A stretch of DNA of 20,843 bases from an uncultured Flavobacteriaceae bacterium (GTDB taxonomy: Bacteria > Bacteroidota > Bacteroidia > Flavobacteriales > Flavobacteriaceae). A program made the translations under genes and the position numbers. Each line of letters starts with the position of its first letter. Position 1 is the first letter of the stretch. The notes under the pieces are model-generated. The model searched no databases and was not told the DNA's origin. It was given only the letters and a program-made list of their open reading frames with translations. Positions 1-6,852 of this stretch are shown here, piece after piece. Location: the NCBI GenBank assembly GCA_938018045.1, contig CALIIP010000116.1:1-20843 (forward strand). Reading direction: 5' to 3'.

Positions 1-35
1 TAATTTTTTCATTTTGGTATAGTGCAAAACTAAAA

Positions 36-56
36 AATCCGACTGTAAGTCGGATT
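36..56. terminator. Terminator-like hairpin at the left edge
   Basis: A perfect 9-bp stem (36-44 with 48-56) closes a 3-base loop. It is preceded by an A-run (32-37) and followed by a T-rich but interrupted tail. It probably ends a gene lying left of the window, read rightward. The A-run would make it a better terminator for leftward transcription, but there is no - strand gene between it and position 212. The structure is seen directly; the role is inferred. Confidence 0.5.
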
Positions 57-211
57 CTATTTATATTGATATTTCTTATTCTGATATAGTTACAACATAT
101 ATAATTTCCGACAAAAGGTATAAACCCTTTGTTTATTTATATTCTGATATGAAGAACTATTTGTCATTTTGGTATTATAATTGTTTTATCAAAACTACAT
201 AAAATAATTGA

Positions 212-1279
212 ATGTTGTATTTTTATAAAATGAAATTATTAAAAAGAGTTTTACTATTATTATTATTTGGACTATTAATTTTTATTGCCAATATTTTTAT
301 ATCAACTGGTTTTTTTAGAACAATTGAAAATAAATTTGAAGGAGAAATTATTAAGAAAATAAATTTACCTGGAGTTGAAGACATTGCTATAAGCAGAAAA
401 GATAGTTTTGCTATTATCTCATCAACCAGCGGAAGAGCATTACCAAGCACTAATAAAGAGTTTGGTGGTTTATACTATTTGGATTTAAAAAATGACAACT
501 ATGAACCGATTCTTTTAACAGACAATTTTAAAAAACCATTTGCTCCTCATGGAATTTCGATGATGAAAATTGACAGTATTTATAAAATACTTGCTATAAG
601 CCACACAGAAAACAGTCATTCAATTGAAGCTTTTGAATTAAACGGCAAAAAACTAACGCATCAAAAAACATTAAAACACACAACGATGGTTAGTCCAAAT
701 GATCTTAAAATTATTGATGAAAATAGATTTTATTATACAAACGACCATAAATACACTAAAGGTTTGATGAGATTATTAGAAGATTATGGTGGTTTGTCTG
801 TTTCTAATGTGATATATTTTGATGGAGAAAACTACACAGAAGTTGCTGACGGAATTGCCTATGCAAACGGTATTAATATTGACGAAAAGCGAAACTTATT
901 ATTTGTTGCTTCTCCAAGAAAATTTTTAATAAAAGTTTTCAAAATCAAAGGTGACAACTCACTTGAATTTATCGAAAATATAGATTGTAAAACTGGCGTT
1001 GACAACATTGAGTTTGATATTGACGGAAACTTATGGATTGGCGCTCATCCTGATTTAATTCATTTTGCTGAATATGCAAAAGGAAACAAAAAAATATCAC
1101 CATCAGAAATTATAAAAATAAATTACAAAGGAAAAGGAGATTACACAATAGAACAGATTTATATGGAAGATGGTACAGAAATGTCTGCATCAACAGTTGC
1201 TGTGACTTTTGGAAACCTCATTTTAGCAGGAAATGTTATGGATAAACATTTCTTGATTTTAAAAAGAACATCAAACTAA
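212..1279 (+). CDS. Paraoxonase/arylesterase-like six-bladed beta-propeller hydrolase
   Basis: The protein is 355 aa, the same length as animal serum paraoxonases, and aligns with them over its whole length. It begins with one hydrophobic segment (about residues 10-30), so it is probably anchored in or exported across the inner membrane. The residues that bind calcium and catalyse in PON1 can all be matched: Glu56 (PON1 E53), His113 and His131 (the H115/H134 pair), Asn163 (N168), Asn219 in YANGIN (N224), and Asp264-Asn265 (D269/N270). The PON1 free cysteine (C284, in GCHP) is replaced by Ala278 (GAHP), and the C42-C353 disulfide pair is absent. The family hydrolyses lactones and aryl esters with Ca2+; the natural substrate here is unknown. 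Met7 (position 230) is an alternative start that would still keep the signal anchor. The gene is followed 53 bp later by a DUF1684 lipoprotein gene on the same strand. Confidence 0.82.
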   Translation: MLYFYKMKLLKRVLLLLLFGLLIFIANIFISTGFFRTIENKFEGEIIKKINLPGVEDIAISRKDSFAIISSTSGRALPSTNKEFGGLYYLDLKNDNYEPILLTDNFKKPFAPHGISMMKIDSIYKILAISHTENSHSIEAFELNGKKLTHQKTLKHTTMVSPNDLKIIDENRFYYTNDHKYTKGLMRLLEDYGGLSVSNVIYFDGENYTEVADGIAYANGINIDEKRNLLFVASPRKFLIKVFKIKGDNSLEFIENIDCKTGVDNIEFDIDGNLWIGAHPDLIHFAEYAKGNKKISPSEIIKINYKGKGDYTIEQIYMEDGTEMSASTVAVTFGNLILAGNVMDKHFLILKRTSN

Positions 1280-1332
1280 ATAGTATACTTTAGCACTTAT
1301 AAAACTGCTAGAAAACATCAATAAACAATCTT

Positions 1333-1944
1333 ATGAAAAACTTTTTTATAATTATCATTTTACTTATTTCTTATACTAGTTGTGCGCAAAACAAAGAACA
1401 AACTCATACTGAAGAAATAGAACAATATCAATATGAATTGAATGTTTACTATTCTGATGTTAAAACATCTCCTTTAAAGAAAAAGGATTTAAAAAAGTTT
1501 AAAAAATTATCATTTTTCCCAACTGATAAAAATTATAGAGTTGTCGCAAATTTTGAAAGAACTCCAAATGAGCCGATTTTTGAAATGCAAACATCTACAG
1601 AAAGATTACCTTTGTATGCACAATATGGCATTGCTACATTTACAATAGATGATAAAGAATTCTCTTTAAGACTTTATCAAAGCCAAAGATCAAAATTAGA
1701 TCCAAAATATGCAGACAATTTATTTTTACCCTTCAATGATTTAACAAACGGAAATGAATCTTATGGTGCAGGACGCTATATCAATGTAAAAGTTCCTAAA
1801 GGAGATACAATAATTATTGATTTTAATAAAGCTTATAACCCATATTGTGCTTATAACGATCAGTATTCTTGTCCTATTCCTCCTATAGAAAACGACTTAG
1901 ATGTTGAAATAAAAGCTGGTGTATTATCTTTTGGAAAACATTAA
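1333..1944 (+). CDS. DUF1684 family lipoprotein
   Basis: The protein is 203 aa. It opens with a lysine, a hydrophobic stretch and a lipobox ending at Cys17 (S-Y-T-S-C-A-Q), so it is predicted to be a lipoprotein. The rest matches DUF1684. The C-terminal signature is clear: FLPFNDLTNG (about 136-145), a YGAGRY motif, then a run of Asn-Pro-Tyr-Cys-Ala-Tyr-Asn, a second cysteine, and Cys-Pro-Ile-Pro-Pro with Glu-Asn. The family is common in Bacteroidota and Actinobacteria, and its biochemical role is not known to me. The gene is 53 bp downstream of the paraoxonase-like gene and could be cotranscribed with it, although no promoter decides this. Its stop codon overlaps the stop of the convergent crotonase gene by 4 bp. 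Confidence 0.85.
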   Translation: MKNFFIIIILLISYTSCAQNKEQTHTEEIEQYQYELNVYYSDVKTSPLKKKDLKKFKKLSFFPTDKNYRVVANFERTPNEPIFEMQTSTERLPLYAQYGIATFTIDDKEFSLRLYQSQRSKLDPKYADNLFLPFNDLTNGNESYGAGRYINVKVPKGDTIIIDFNKAYNPYCAYNDQYSCPIPPIENDLDVEIKAGVLSFGKH

Positions 1945-2642
1945 GAATTAATAGCTATCTCACTATTACTATCTTGTATTATTGCTTTTTCTAATTCGTC
2001 TAAATACGTTTTTCTAACTTTTAGTTTTGTTTCAGCATGTGCTTTCATATGCAATTGTCCAAACATTTTAGCGACTTTTGTTGCTGTTGCCATTAAATGC
2101 TCTTCAGGTACAATTTTATCTAAAAATCCTGCATTTACAGCATCTTTGGTATTATATATTTCAGCATTATTAACACTACGCTCTAAATAAACTGGTGATA
2201 ATCTGGCTTTAGCAATTGTAATTCCTGCGTTATGCATGGTCATTCCAATCATCACTTCATTCAAACCAATTTTATAATCACCTTCTACTCCTATTCTATA
2301 ATCACATGATAATAATATAAAAGCTCCTTTTGCTACAGCATGACCATTACAAGCAGCAATAATTGGCAGTGGAAATGACAACATTTTTAATGCTAATTTA
2401 GATCCTTCGGTAACCAAGGCTTTTGCAGCATCTGGACCTTTTTTCATTACTTTTAAATCGTATCCTGCAGAAAGAATTCCTTGCTGTCCTGTAAGGATAA
2501 CAACTTTATTTTCTGATTTCGCTTTATCTAAAGCACTATTTAGTTCATCAATAACTTCATGTGAAATCGCGTTTGCTTTTCCGTTAGCAATTGTAATAAT
2601 TGCATAATCATCTTCACTTTTATAATTTACTAAAGTACTCAT
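1941..2642 (-). CDS. Crotonase (enoyl-CoA hydratase/isomerase) family protein
   Basis: A 233-aa crotonase-fold protein, a little shorter than typical 255-260 aa hydratases. The N-terminal half has the ANGKANAIS segment (19-27) and the oxyanion-hole region SAGYDL (58-63). The second oxyanion loop is NGHAVAKGA (99-107). At the position of the first catalytic glutamate of true enoyl-CoA hydratases (E144 in the rat enzyme, context GCEL) this protein has Phe108. The second glutamate (E164) is kept as Glu129 in LNEV. A single retained glutamate is the pattern of enoyl-CoA isomerases and other crotonases, so simple hydratase activity is doubtful. It acts in the cytoplasm, probably on an acyl-CoA that I cannot name. 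It is the last gene of the - strand operon, 16 bp after crcB. Confidence 0.85.
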   Translation of the reverse strand: MSTLVNYKSEDDYAIITIANGKANAISHEVIDELNSALDKAKSENKVVILTGQQGILSAGYDLKVMKKGPDAAKALVTEGSKLALKMLSFPLPIIAACNGHAVAKGAFILLSCDYRIGVEGDYKIGLNEVMIGMTMHNAGITIAKARLSPVYLERSVNNAEIYNTKDAVNAGFLDKIVPEEHLMATATKVAKMFGQLHMKAHAETKLKVRKTYLDELEKAIIQDSNSEIAINS

Positions 2643-2658
2643 TCTATTATTTTTTAAA

Positions 2659-3024
2659 TTATTTTACTAAAAACATTCCTAAAAACACAGCTAGAAAACC
2701 TACTGCAAAACTTGCAATTGTATAAATTGCAAAACTCATAAAATCTCCGGATTTTAATAGTGCATGATTTTCATATGCAAAAGTTGAAAAAGTAGTAAAA
2801 CCTCCACAAAAACCTGTTGCTAAAAATATGGTTTGATTACTCGAAAGTGTATCATTTTTAATTGCCAAACCTAAGATGATTCCGATTAACAAACTTCCTA
2901 CAATATTAACAAGAAAAGTACCGTAAGGAATTCCACTTTCAACATTATTAAGGTATTTACCAATCAAATATCTAGCAACACTCCCAAAACCTCCTCCTAT
3001 AAATACTAATAGTGCTTGTTTCAA
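2659..3024 (-). CDS. crcB: Fluoride ion channel CrcB/FluC, TTG start
   Basis: A 121-aa protein with four predicted membrane helices. It carries the family signatures GGGFGSVARY (10-19), GTFLVNIVGS (35-44, with pore Asn40) and GFCGGFTTFSTFAYE (71-85), which includes the phenylalanine/threonine track and Na+ site region. FluC proteins are dual-topology dimers that expel F- through the inner membrane; a single gene is enough for a homodimer. The start codon is TTG. The codon two upstream is the TAA stop of the DoxX-like gene in the same frame, so there is no room for an ATG. The protein beginning MKQALLVFIGG has normal FluC length, which supports this start. I see no fluoride riboswitch: the gene is internal to an operon and only 3 bp separate it from the previous one. 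Translational coupling is likely. Confidence 0.93.
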   Translation of the reverse strand: MKQALLVFIGGGFGSVARYLIGKYLNNVESGIPYGTFLVNIVGSLLIGIILGLAIKNDTLSSNQTIFLATGFCGGFTTFSTFAYENHALLKSGDFMSFAIYTIASFAVGFLAVFLGMFLVK

Positions 3025-3027
3025 ATT

Positions 3028-3993
3028 TTATGGTTTAAAATCTTCAGCATCAATCCAATTCCATTTTCCAGTTACTGTTCCTTTGTTTAAAGTTACAACT
3101 CCAGGATTTGCCCTTATAATTGTTTTTAATACAGTACCATCAACAAAAAGCCAATCAAAATTAAGGCTGTTATTTTCATTTATAACCATCAAATCATCTA
3201 TATAAGAAGAAGACAAACCGTAAACAGAGTAACCATTTTTCAAGGCTAAATCTGTTACTTTTTGAATGTTTTTAAAACCTTCCATATCAGATAAATCTAT
3301 ATCATAAGCAACTACTAACATCACTTTTTCTGTATTCAATATTTCATCGGCTAAGTCTTCACCATCAGTGTTTTCTAAATAAAAATCATGTACTTTTGGC
3401 AAGCCATCGACTCCAAATTCTTTCATTCCCTGTTGAATACTTTTATCAACAGCATATGGTCTAAAATCTATAATTGGTAAATGAACTAATACATGATATG
3501 TGATATATAAAAAGACCATTAACGAGCCTAAAGTTATCCATTTTAGGATGTTATTACTAAACAATGGTTTTATATATTTTACTGCGAATATCAAAAATGC
3601 AATCAAAATAATTAGTACTACATTCTTATTAAATGTTTCCCAAGGTGTTAATTTAATAGCATCTCCAAAACAACCACAATCAGTCACTTTATCATAATAC
3701 GCAGAGTACCAAGTTAAAAACAAGAATAACAAGGTCATTAAAAACAAACTCCAAGTTGTAAATTTTGGCTTAAAACCAATTAACAACATAACCCCAAGCA
3801 AAATTTCTGCTACAATTAATAAAATTGAAAATGGCAATGCATATGGAATCAAAAATTCTATATTCAAAACATCGGCTCCAAAGTATTCTGCAAATTTATA
3901 TGAAGATCCTAAAGGGTCTACCAGTTTTACAAATCCTGAGAAAATAAATGTTGCAGCAACAAAAAGTCGTGCTATAAGTGTTAAAAATTTCAT
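3028..3993 (-). CDS. DoxX-like (BT_3928-type) membrane protein with C-terminal soluble domain
   Basis: A 321-aa protein. Residues 1-140 hold four hydrophobic helices of the DoxX/MauE type, starting with RLFVAATFIFSGFVKLVDP (9-27). After the third helix comes DCGCFGDA (105-112), with a Cys106-x-Cys108 pair typical of this Bacteroidota subgroup and likely redox-active or exposed at the periplasmic face. A fifth helix lies at about 151-171. The C-terminal part (about 200-321) resembles a thioredoxin-like fold by its pattern of strands (VMLVVAYDIDL, then WLFVDGTVLKTI and RANPGVVTL) but has no CxxC. The reaction is not known; a role in membrane thiol or quinone chemistry is inferred only from the family. 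It is the second gene of the DUF1599-DoxX-crcB-crotonase operon, 11 bp after DUF1599. Confidence 0.8.
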   Translation of the reverse strand: MKFLTLIARLFVAATFIFSGFVKLVDPLGSSYKFAEYFGADVLNIEFLIPYALPFSILLIVAEILLGVMLLIGFKPKFTTWSLFLMTLLFLFLTWYSAYYDKVTDCGCFGDAIKLTPWETFNKNVVLIILIAFLIFAVKYIKPLFSNNILKWITLGSLMVFLYITYHVLVHLPIIDFRPYAVDKSIQQGMKEFGVDGLPKVHDFYLENTDGEDLADEILNTEKVMLVVAYDIDLSDMEGFKNIQKVTDLALKNGYSVYGLSSSYIDDLMVINENNSLNFDWLFVDGTVLKTIIRANPGVVTLNKGTVTGKWNWIDAEDFKP

Positions 3994-4004
3994 AGTGTAT
4001 ATTT

Positions 4005-4544
4005 TTATTTTTCGTTCATATGAATCAATGCAAAAACTGCATAATTAATCATATCTTGATAGTTTGCATCTAACCCTTCAGATACAATTGTTTTCCCTTT
4101 ATTATCTTCTATTTGCTTGACTCTCAATAATTTTTGCAAAATTAAATCTGCCAAAGAGCTGATTCGCATATCTCGCCAAGCCTCGCCATAATCATGGTTT
4201 TTATTCTCCATTAAGGCTTTTGTCTCAGCAATATGTTTATCATATAAAGTTGTAGATTTATTAAGATCAAAATCTGGATATTTTCCAACACCATTTTCTA
4301 ACTGAATCAATGCCATCAAACAATAATTAATAATTCCAATAAATTCAGAACGTTCACCTTCTTCAACTTTTCTAACTTCATTTTCTTGAAGCATTCTAAT
4401 TCGCTGTGCCTTAATAAAAATTTGATCTGTAAGCGATGGCAACCTAAGTATTCTCCATGAACTTCCATAATCTGCCATTTTATTGATAAACAGTGAGCGA
4501 CATTTCTCAATTACATCATCGTACTGTTTTGAAGTATTCTGCAT
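4005..4544 (-). CDS. DUF1599 protein with two tandem domain copies
   Basis: The protein is 179 aa from the ATG at 4544. It is built of two related units of about 77 residues: about 7-84 and about 101-178. Each contains Asp-Tyr-Gly-x-x-Trp-Arg, a Ser-Leu-x-Asp-x-Ile segment, a Lys/Arg-rich helix, and a closing Asn-Tyr-x-x-x-Ala-Leu-Ile helix, so the gene arose by internal duplication. This matches DUF1599, which I recall is also listed as a nucleotide-modification-associated domain; the activity here is unknown. An upstream in-frame TTG at 4586 would add 14 residues, but conserved sequence starts at MQNTSKQYD, so the ATG is preferred. It is the first gene of a four-gene - strand operon and diverges from the LOG gene across 64 bp. 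Confidence 0.85.
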   Translation of the reverse strand: MQNTSKQYDDVIEKCRSLFINKMADYGSSWRILRLPSLTDQIFIKAQRIRMLQENEVRKVEEGERSEFIGIINYCLMALIQLENGVGKYPDFDLNKSTTLYDKHIAETKALMENKNHDYGEAWRDMRISSLADLILQKLLRVKQIEDNKGKTIVSEGLDANYQDMINYAVFALIHMNEK

Positions 4545-4608
4545 ATAAACTATTAATTTTTTGTAAATTTCGGATAAATTTAACAAACTAAAAAATTTCT
4601 TTTTACTA

Positions 4609-5190
4609 ATGAATAAAATTGCAGTTTTTTGTGGAGCAAGTATCGGTTTTAATCCTATTTATAAAACTGAAGCAGAGAAAGTTGGCGCATATTTTGGCAA
4701 ACATAATATTGGACTCGTTTATGGCGGAGGAAAAATAGGAATGATGGGAGCATTAGCTGACGAATTATTAAAACATAAAGGTGAAGTTATTGGAATTATT
4801 CCGCATTTATTAAAAAACGAGGAAGTTCTACATTCAGATATTACTAAGGTTATAGTAACCAAAAAAATGAGCACTCGTAAAGTTAAAATGAGCAAACTTG
4901 TTGATGGTTATATTTCATTGGCTGGAGGTTTTGGTACACTAGACGAAATTTTTGAAGTACTTACTTTAGGGCAACTTGGTATTGAAACGAAGCCAATTGG
5001 TTTTTTAAATACCAACAATTTTTTCAATCCTATGATTGCTCAATTAGACTTAATGGTACAAGAAGGGTTTTTAAAACCTGAAAACAGAAACATGGTTTTG
5101 GTAAGTGATTCTATTGAAGATTTAATAGCACAAATGAATAATTACAAAGCACCAATAATGACTAAGATAGTAAATACAACTGTGAAGTAA
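4609..5190 (+). CDS. LOG-family (TIGR00730) Rossmann-fold nucleotide hydrolase
   Basis: A 193-aa protein of the Lonely Guy / YvdD family, which cleaves nucleoside 5'-monophosphates (including cytokinin riboside monophosphates) into base and ribose phosphate. The N-terminal strand FCGAS (7-11) and the loop YGGGKIGMMG (38-47) form the nucleotide site. The conserved MSTRKVKM (87-94) supplies the Arg-Lys pair, and GGFGTLDE (106-113) supplies the catalytic Glu113. In most family members the last motif reads PGGxGTxxE; here residue 105 is Ala instead of Pro. The enzyme is cytoplasmic. It probably scavenges or detoxifies modified nucleotides, and a cytokinin role should not be assumed. It overlaps folP by one base (TAATG), which suggests translational coupling. 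Confidence 0.88.
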   Translation: MNKIAVFCGASIGFNPIYKTEAEKVGAYFGKHNIGLVYGGGKIGMMGALADELLKHKGEVIGIIPHLLKNEEVLHSDITKVIVTKKMSTRKVKMSKLVDGYISLAGGFGTLDEIFEVLTLGQLGIETKPIGFLNTNNFFNPMIAQLDLMVQEGFLKPENRNMVLVSDSIEDLIAQMNNYKAPIMTKIVNTTVK

Positions 5191-6011
5191 TGACAATTAA
5201 TTGCAACGGAAAACTTATTGATTTGTCTACTCCCAAAGTGATGGGAATACTAAACATTACACCAGATTCTTTCTTTGATGGCGGTAATTATTCTTCAGAT
5301 AAAGAAGCATTAAATCAAACAGAGAAAATGCTGAGTGAAGGTGCAACTTTTATAGATGTTGGCGCTTACTCTTCGCGTCCAAATGCAACACATATTTCTG
5401 AAGAAAAGGAATTAAATCGCTTATTACCAACACTAGAGTTATTGATTAAAAACTTTCCTGAAATTTTGATTTCTGTTGATACTTTTAGAAGTTCTATCGC
5501 TAAAAAAAGTGTTGAAGTTGGAGCCTGTATGATTAATGATATTTCTGGCGGAACATTAGACAAAAACATATTTAAAACAATTGGAGAATTACAAGTTCCT
5601 TATATTTTGATGCACATCAAAGGAACACCTCAAAACATGCAGAAACAACCAACTTATGATAATGTCGTGCAAGATGTGATGTGTTATTTTGCAGAAAAGG
5701 TATTAGAGTTAAGACATGAAAAAGTAAACGATATACTATTGGATGTTGGCTTTGGTTTCGGAAAAACATTGGAACATAATTATGAATTACTTAAAAAATT
5801 ATCGCATTTTAAAACTTTTGAACTTCCGATTTTAACAGGTGTTTCAAGAAAATCTATGCTATATAACCTAATAGACACATCAGCAAAAGAAGCATTGAAT
5901 GCCACAAGTATAGCAAATACAATTGCACTTCAAAACGGTACAAGTATTTTACGTGTACATGATGTGAAAGAAGCAATAGAAACAATTAAGATTACACAAA
6001 TGCTTCAATAA
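5190..6011 (+). CDS. folP: Dihydropteroate synthase
   Basis: A 273-aa TIM-barrel enzyme that joins 6-hydroxymethyl-dihydropterin diphosphate to p-aminobenzoate in folate synthesis, and is the sulfonamide target. All family motifs are present in order: MGILNITPDSFFDGG (18-32), a first-loop serine-arginine motif GAYSSRP (58-64; usually GGESTRP), SVDTFRS (95-101), INDISGG (115-121), MHIKGTPQNMQ (141-151), LDVGFGFGKT (184-193), GVSRKSM (217-223) and RVHDV (255-259). The start ATG shares its A with the stop of the LOG gene. cdaA follows after 58 bp; folP next to cdaA is a recurrent arrangement in Bacteroidota. The loop change at 58-64 is worth noting in the context of sulfonamide binding, but no resistance can be claimed from sequence alone. 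Confidence 0.95.
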   Translation: MTINCNGKLIDLSTPKVMGILNITPDSFFDGGNYSSDKEALNQTEKMLSEGATFIDVGAYSSRPNATHISEEKELNRLLPTLELLIKNFPEILISVDTFRSSIAKKSVEVGACMINDISGGTLDKNIFKTIGELQVPYILMHIKGTPQNMQKQPTYDNVVQDVMCYFAEKVLELRHEKVNDILLDVGFGFGKTLEHNYELLKKLSHFKTFELPILTGVSRKSMLYNLIDTSAKEALNATSIANTIALQNGTSILRVHDVKEAIETIKITQMLQ

Positions 6012-6047
6012 AATTTTGGATTTCTAATTTTGAATTCTGAATTTCAC

Positions 6048-6055
6048 TATATTTA
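6048..6055 (+). promoter_or_regulatory. Possible -7 box upstream of cdaA
   Basis: TATATTTA differs from the Bacteroidota -7 consensus TAnnTTTG only at the last base, and lies 14 bp before the cdaA ATG. A TTG at 6030-6032 is 15 bp upstream, shorter than the usual 17-23 bp spacing. If real, cdaA would have its own promoter and a very short leader in addition to read-through from folP. The evidence is weak because the region is AT-rich. Confidence 0.25.
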
Positions 6056-6069
6056 CAAAAAAACAATGT

Positions 6070-6843
6070 ATGCTCGATTTTTTAGACATTTCTTTTACAG
6101 ATATTCTTGATGTCGTACTTGTTGCAGTTTTACTCTACTACGTCTATAAATTACTTCGAGGAACAGTTGCCATTAACATTTTTATCGGAATTACCATTAT
6201 TTTTTTAATGTGGAAAATTACTCAAGCACTTGAAATGGAAATGCTCAGTGGAATTTTAGGTGCATTAATTGGTGGTGGAGTTGTAGCCTTAATTATTGTT
6301 TTTCAGCAAGAAATCAGACGCTTTTTATTGATGTTAGGCTCTGCAAATTTTTCTTCAAGACGGAATTTCTTAAAGCAACTAAATTTTTTAAAATCAGAAG
6401 TACAAATTGAGATAGATGTTGACACACTTGTAAATACGTGTGAAGCAATGGGAAACACAAAAACTGGTGCATTGATAGTTATTGAGCGCGCTCAAAGTTT
6501 AGATTTTGTAAAAACATCTGGAGACACAATGAATGTTGAGATAAATCAGCCGATTTTAGAAAGTATTTTCTTTAAGAACAGTCCGCTACACGATGGTGCA
6601 ATTATTATTAATGGGAATAAGATTGTTTCTACTCGAGTTGTATTACCACTATCTGAAAAAGAATTACCAACTCGTTTTGGCTTGCGTCATCGCGCTGCTG
6701 TCGGAATTACAGAAAAAACAGATGCCTTGTGCTTGGCTGTTTCAGAAGAAACCGGAAAAATATCATATATCAAAGACGGTGAATTTGTGCTTTATGAAAA
6801 CACTTTTGGATTGGTAGAAACGCTAAAAAATGATTTAACCTAA
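6070..6843 (+). CDS. cdaA: Diadenylate cyclase CdaA (c-di-AMP synthase)
   Basis: A 257-aa protein with three N-terminal membrane helices (about 12-28, 34-50 and 62-80) and a cytosolic DisA_N-type DAC domain (about 100-250). The catalytic signatures are intact: SPLHDGAII (171-179, DGA 175-177) and LRHRAAVGI (205-213, RHR 206-208). It condenses two ATP into c-di-AMP, a second messenger tied to potassium, turgor and cell-wall control. No CdaR- or GlmM-like partner and no phosphodiesterase lies nearby. The gene is on the same strand as folP, 58 bp downstream. The ATG at 6070 is chosen because residues MLDFLDISF match the usual start of the family in this phylum; an ATG at 6066 is out of frame. 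Its end faces the ABC transporter gene, 9 bp away. Confidence 0.95.
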   Translation: MLDFLDISFTDILDVVLVAVLLYYVYKLLRGTVAINIFIGITIIFLMWKITQALEMEMLSGILGALIGGGVVALIIVFQQEIRRFLLMLGSANFSSRRNFLKQLNFLKSEVQIEIDVDTLVNTCEAMGNTKTGALIVIERAQSLDFVKTSGDTMNVEINQPILESIFFKNSPLHDGAIIINGNKIVSTRVVLPLSEKELPTRFGLRHRAAVGITEKTDALCLAVSEETGKISYIKDGEFVLYENTFGLVETLKNDLT

Positions 6844-6852
6844 AATAAGTTC

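Noticed and set aside
149..202. 17-codon frame (starting M-K-N-Y-L) ending 10 bp before the paraoxonase-like gene, as a leader peptide
   Set aside because: It has no special amino-acid run, no attenuator hairpin after it and no ribosome-binding context; such short frames are expected by chance.
3025..3100. Fluoride riboswitch upstream of crcB
   Set aside because: The sequence upstream is the coding end of the DoxX-like gene and shows no riboswitch-like fold; the gene is operon-internal.
4545..4586. N-terminal extension of the DUF1599 protein from a TTG at 4586
   Set aside because: Conserved family sequence begins at the ATG at 4544; the extra 14 residues have no matching motif and would use a rare start.
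4545..4608. Divergent promoters between the DUF1599 and LOG genes
   Set aside because: Only near matches to the -7 consensus (TAAATTTA at 4575-4582, TAAATTTC at 4564-4571) without suitable -33 spacing; the region must contain promoters but I cannot place them.
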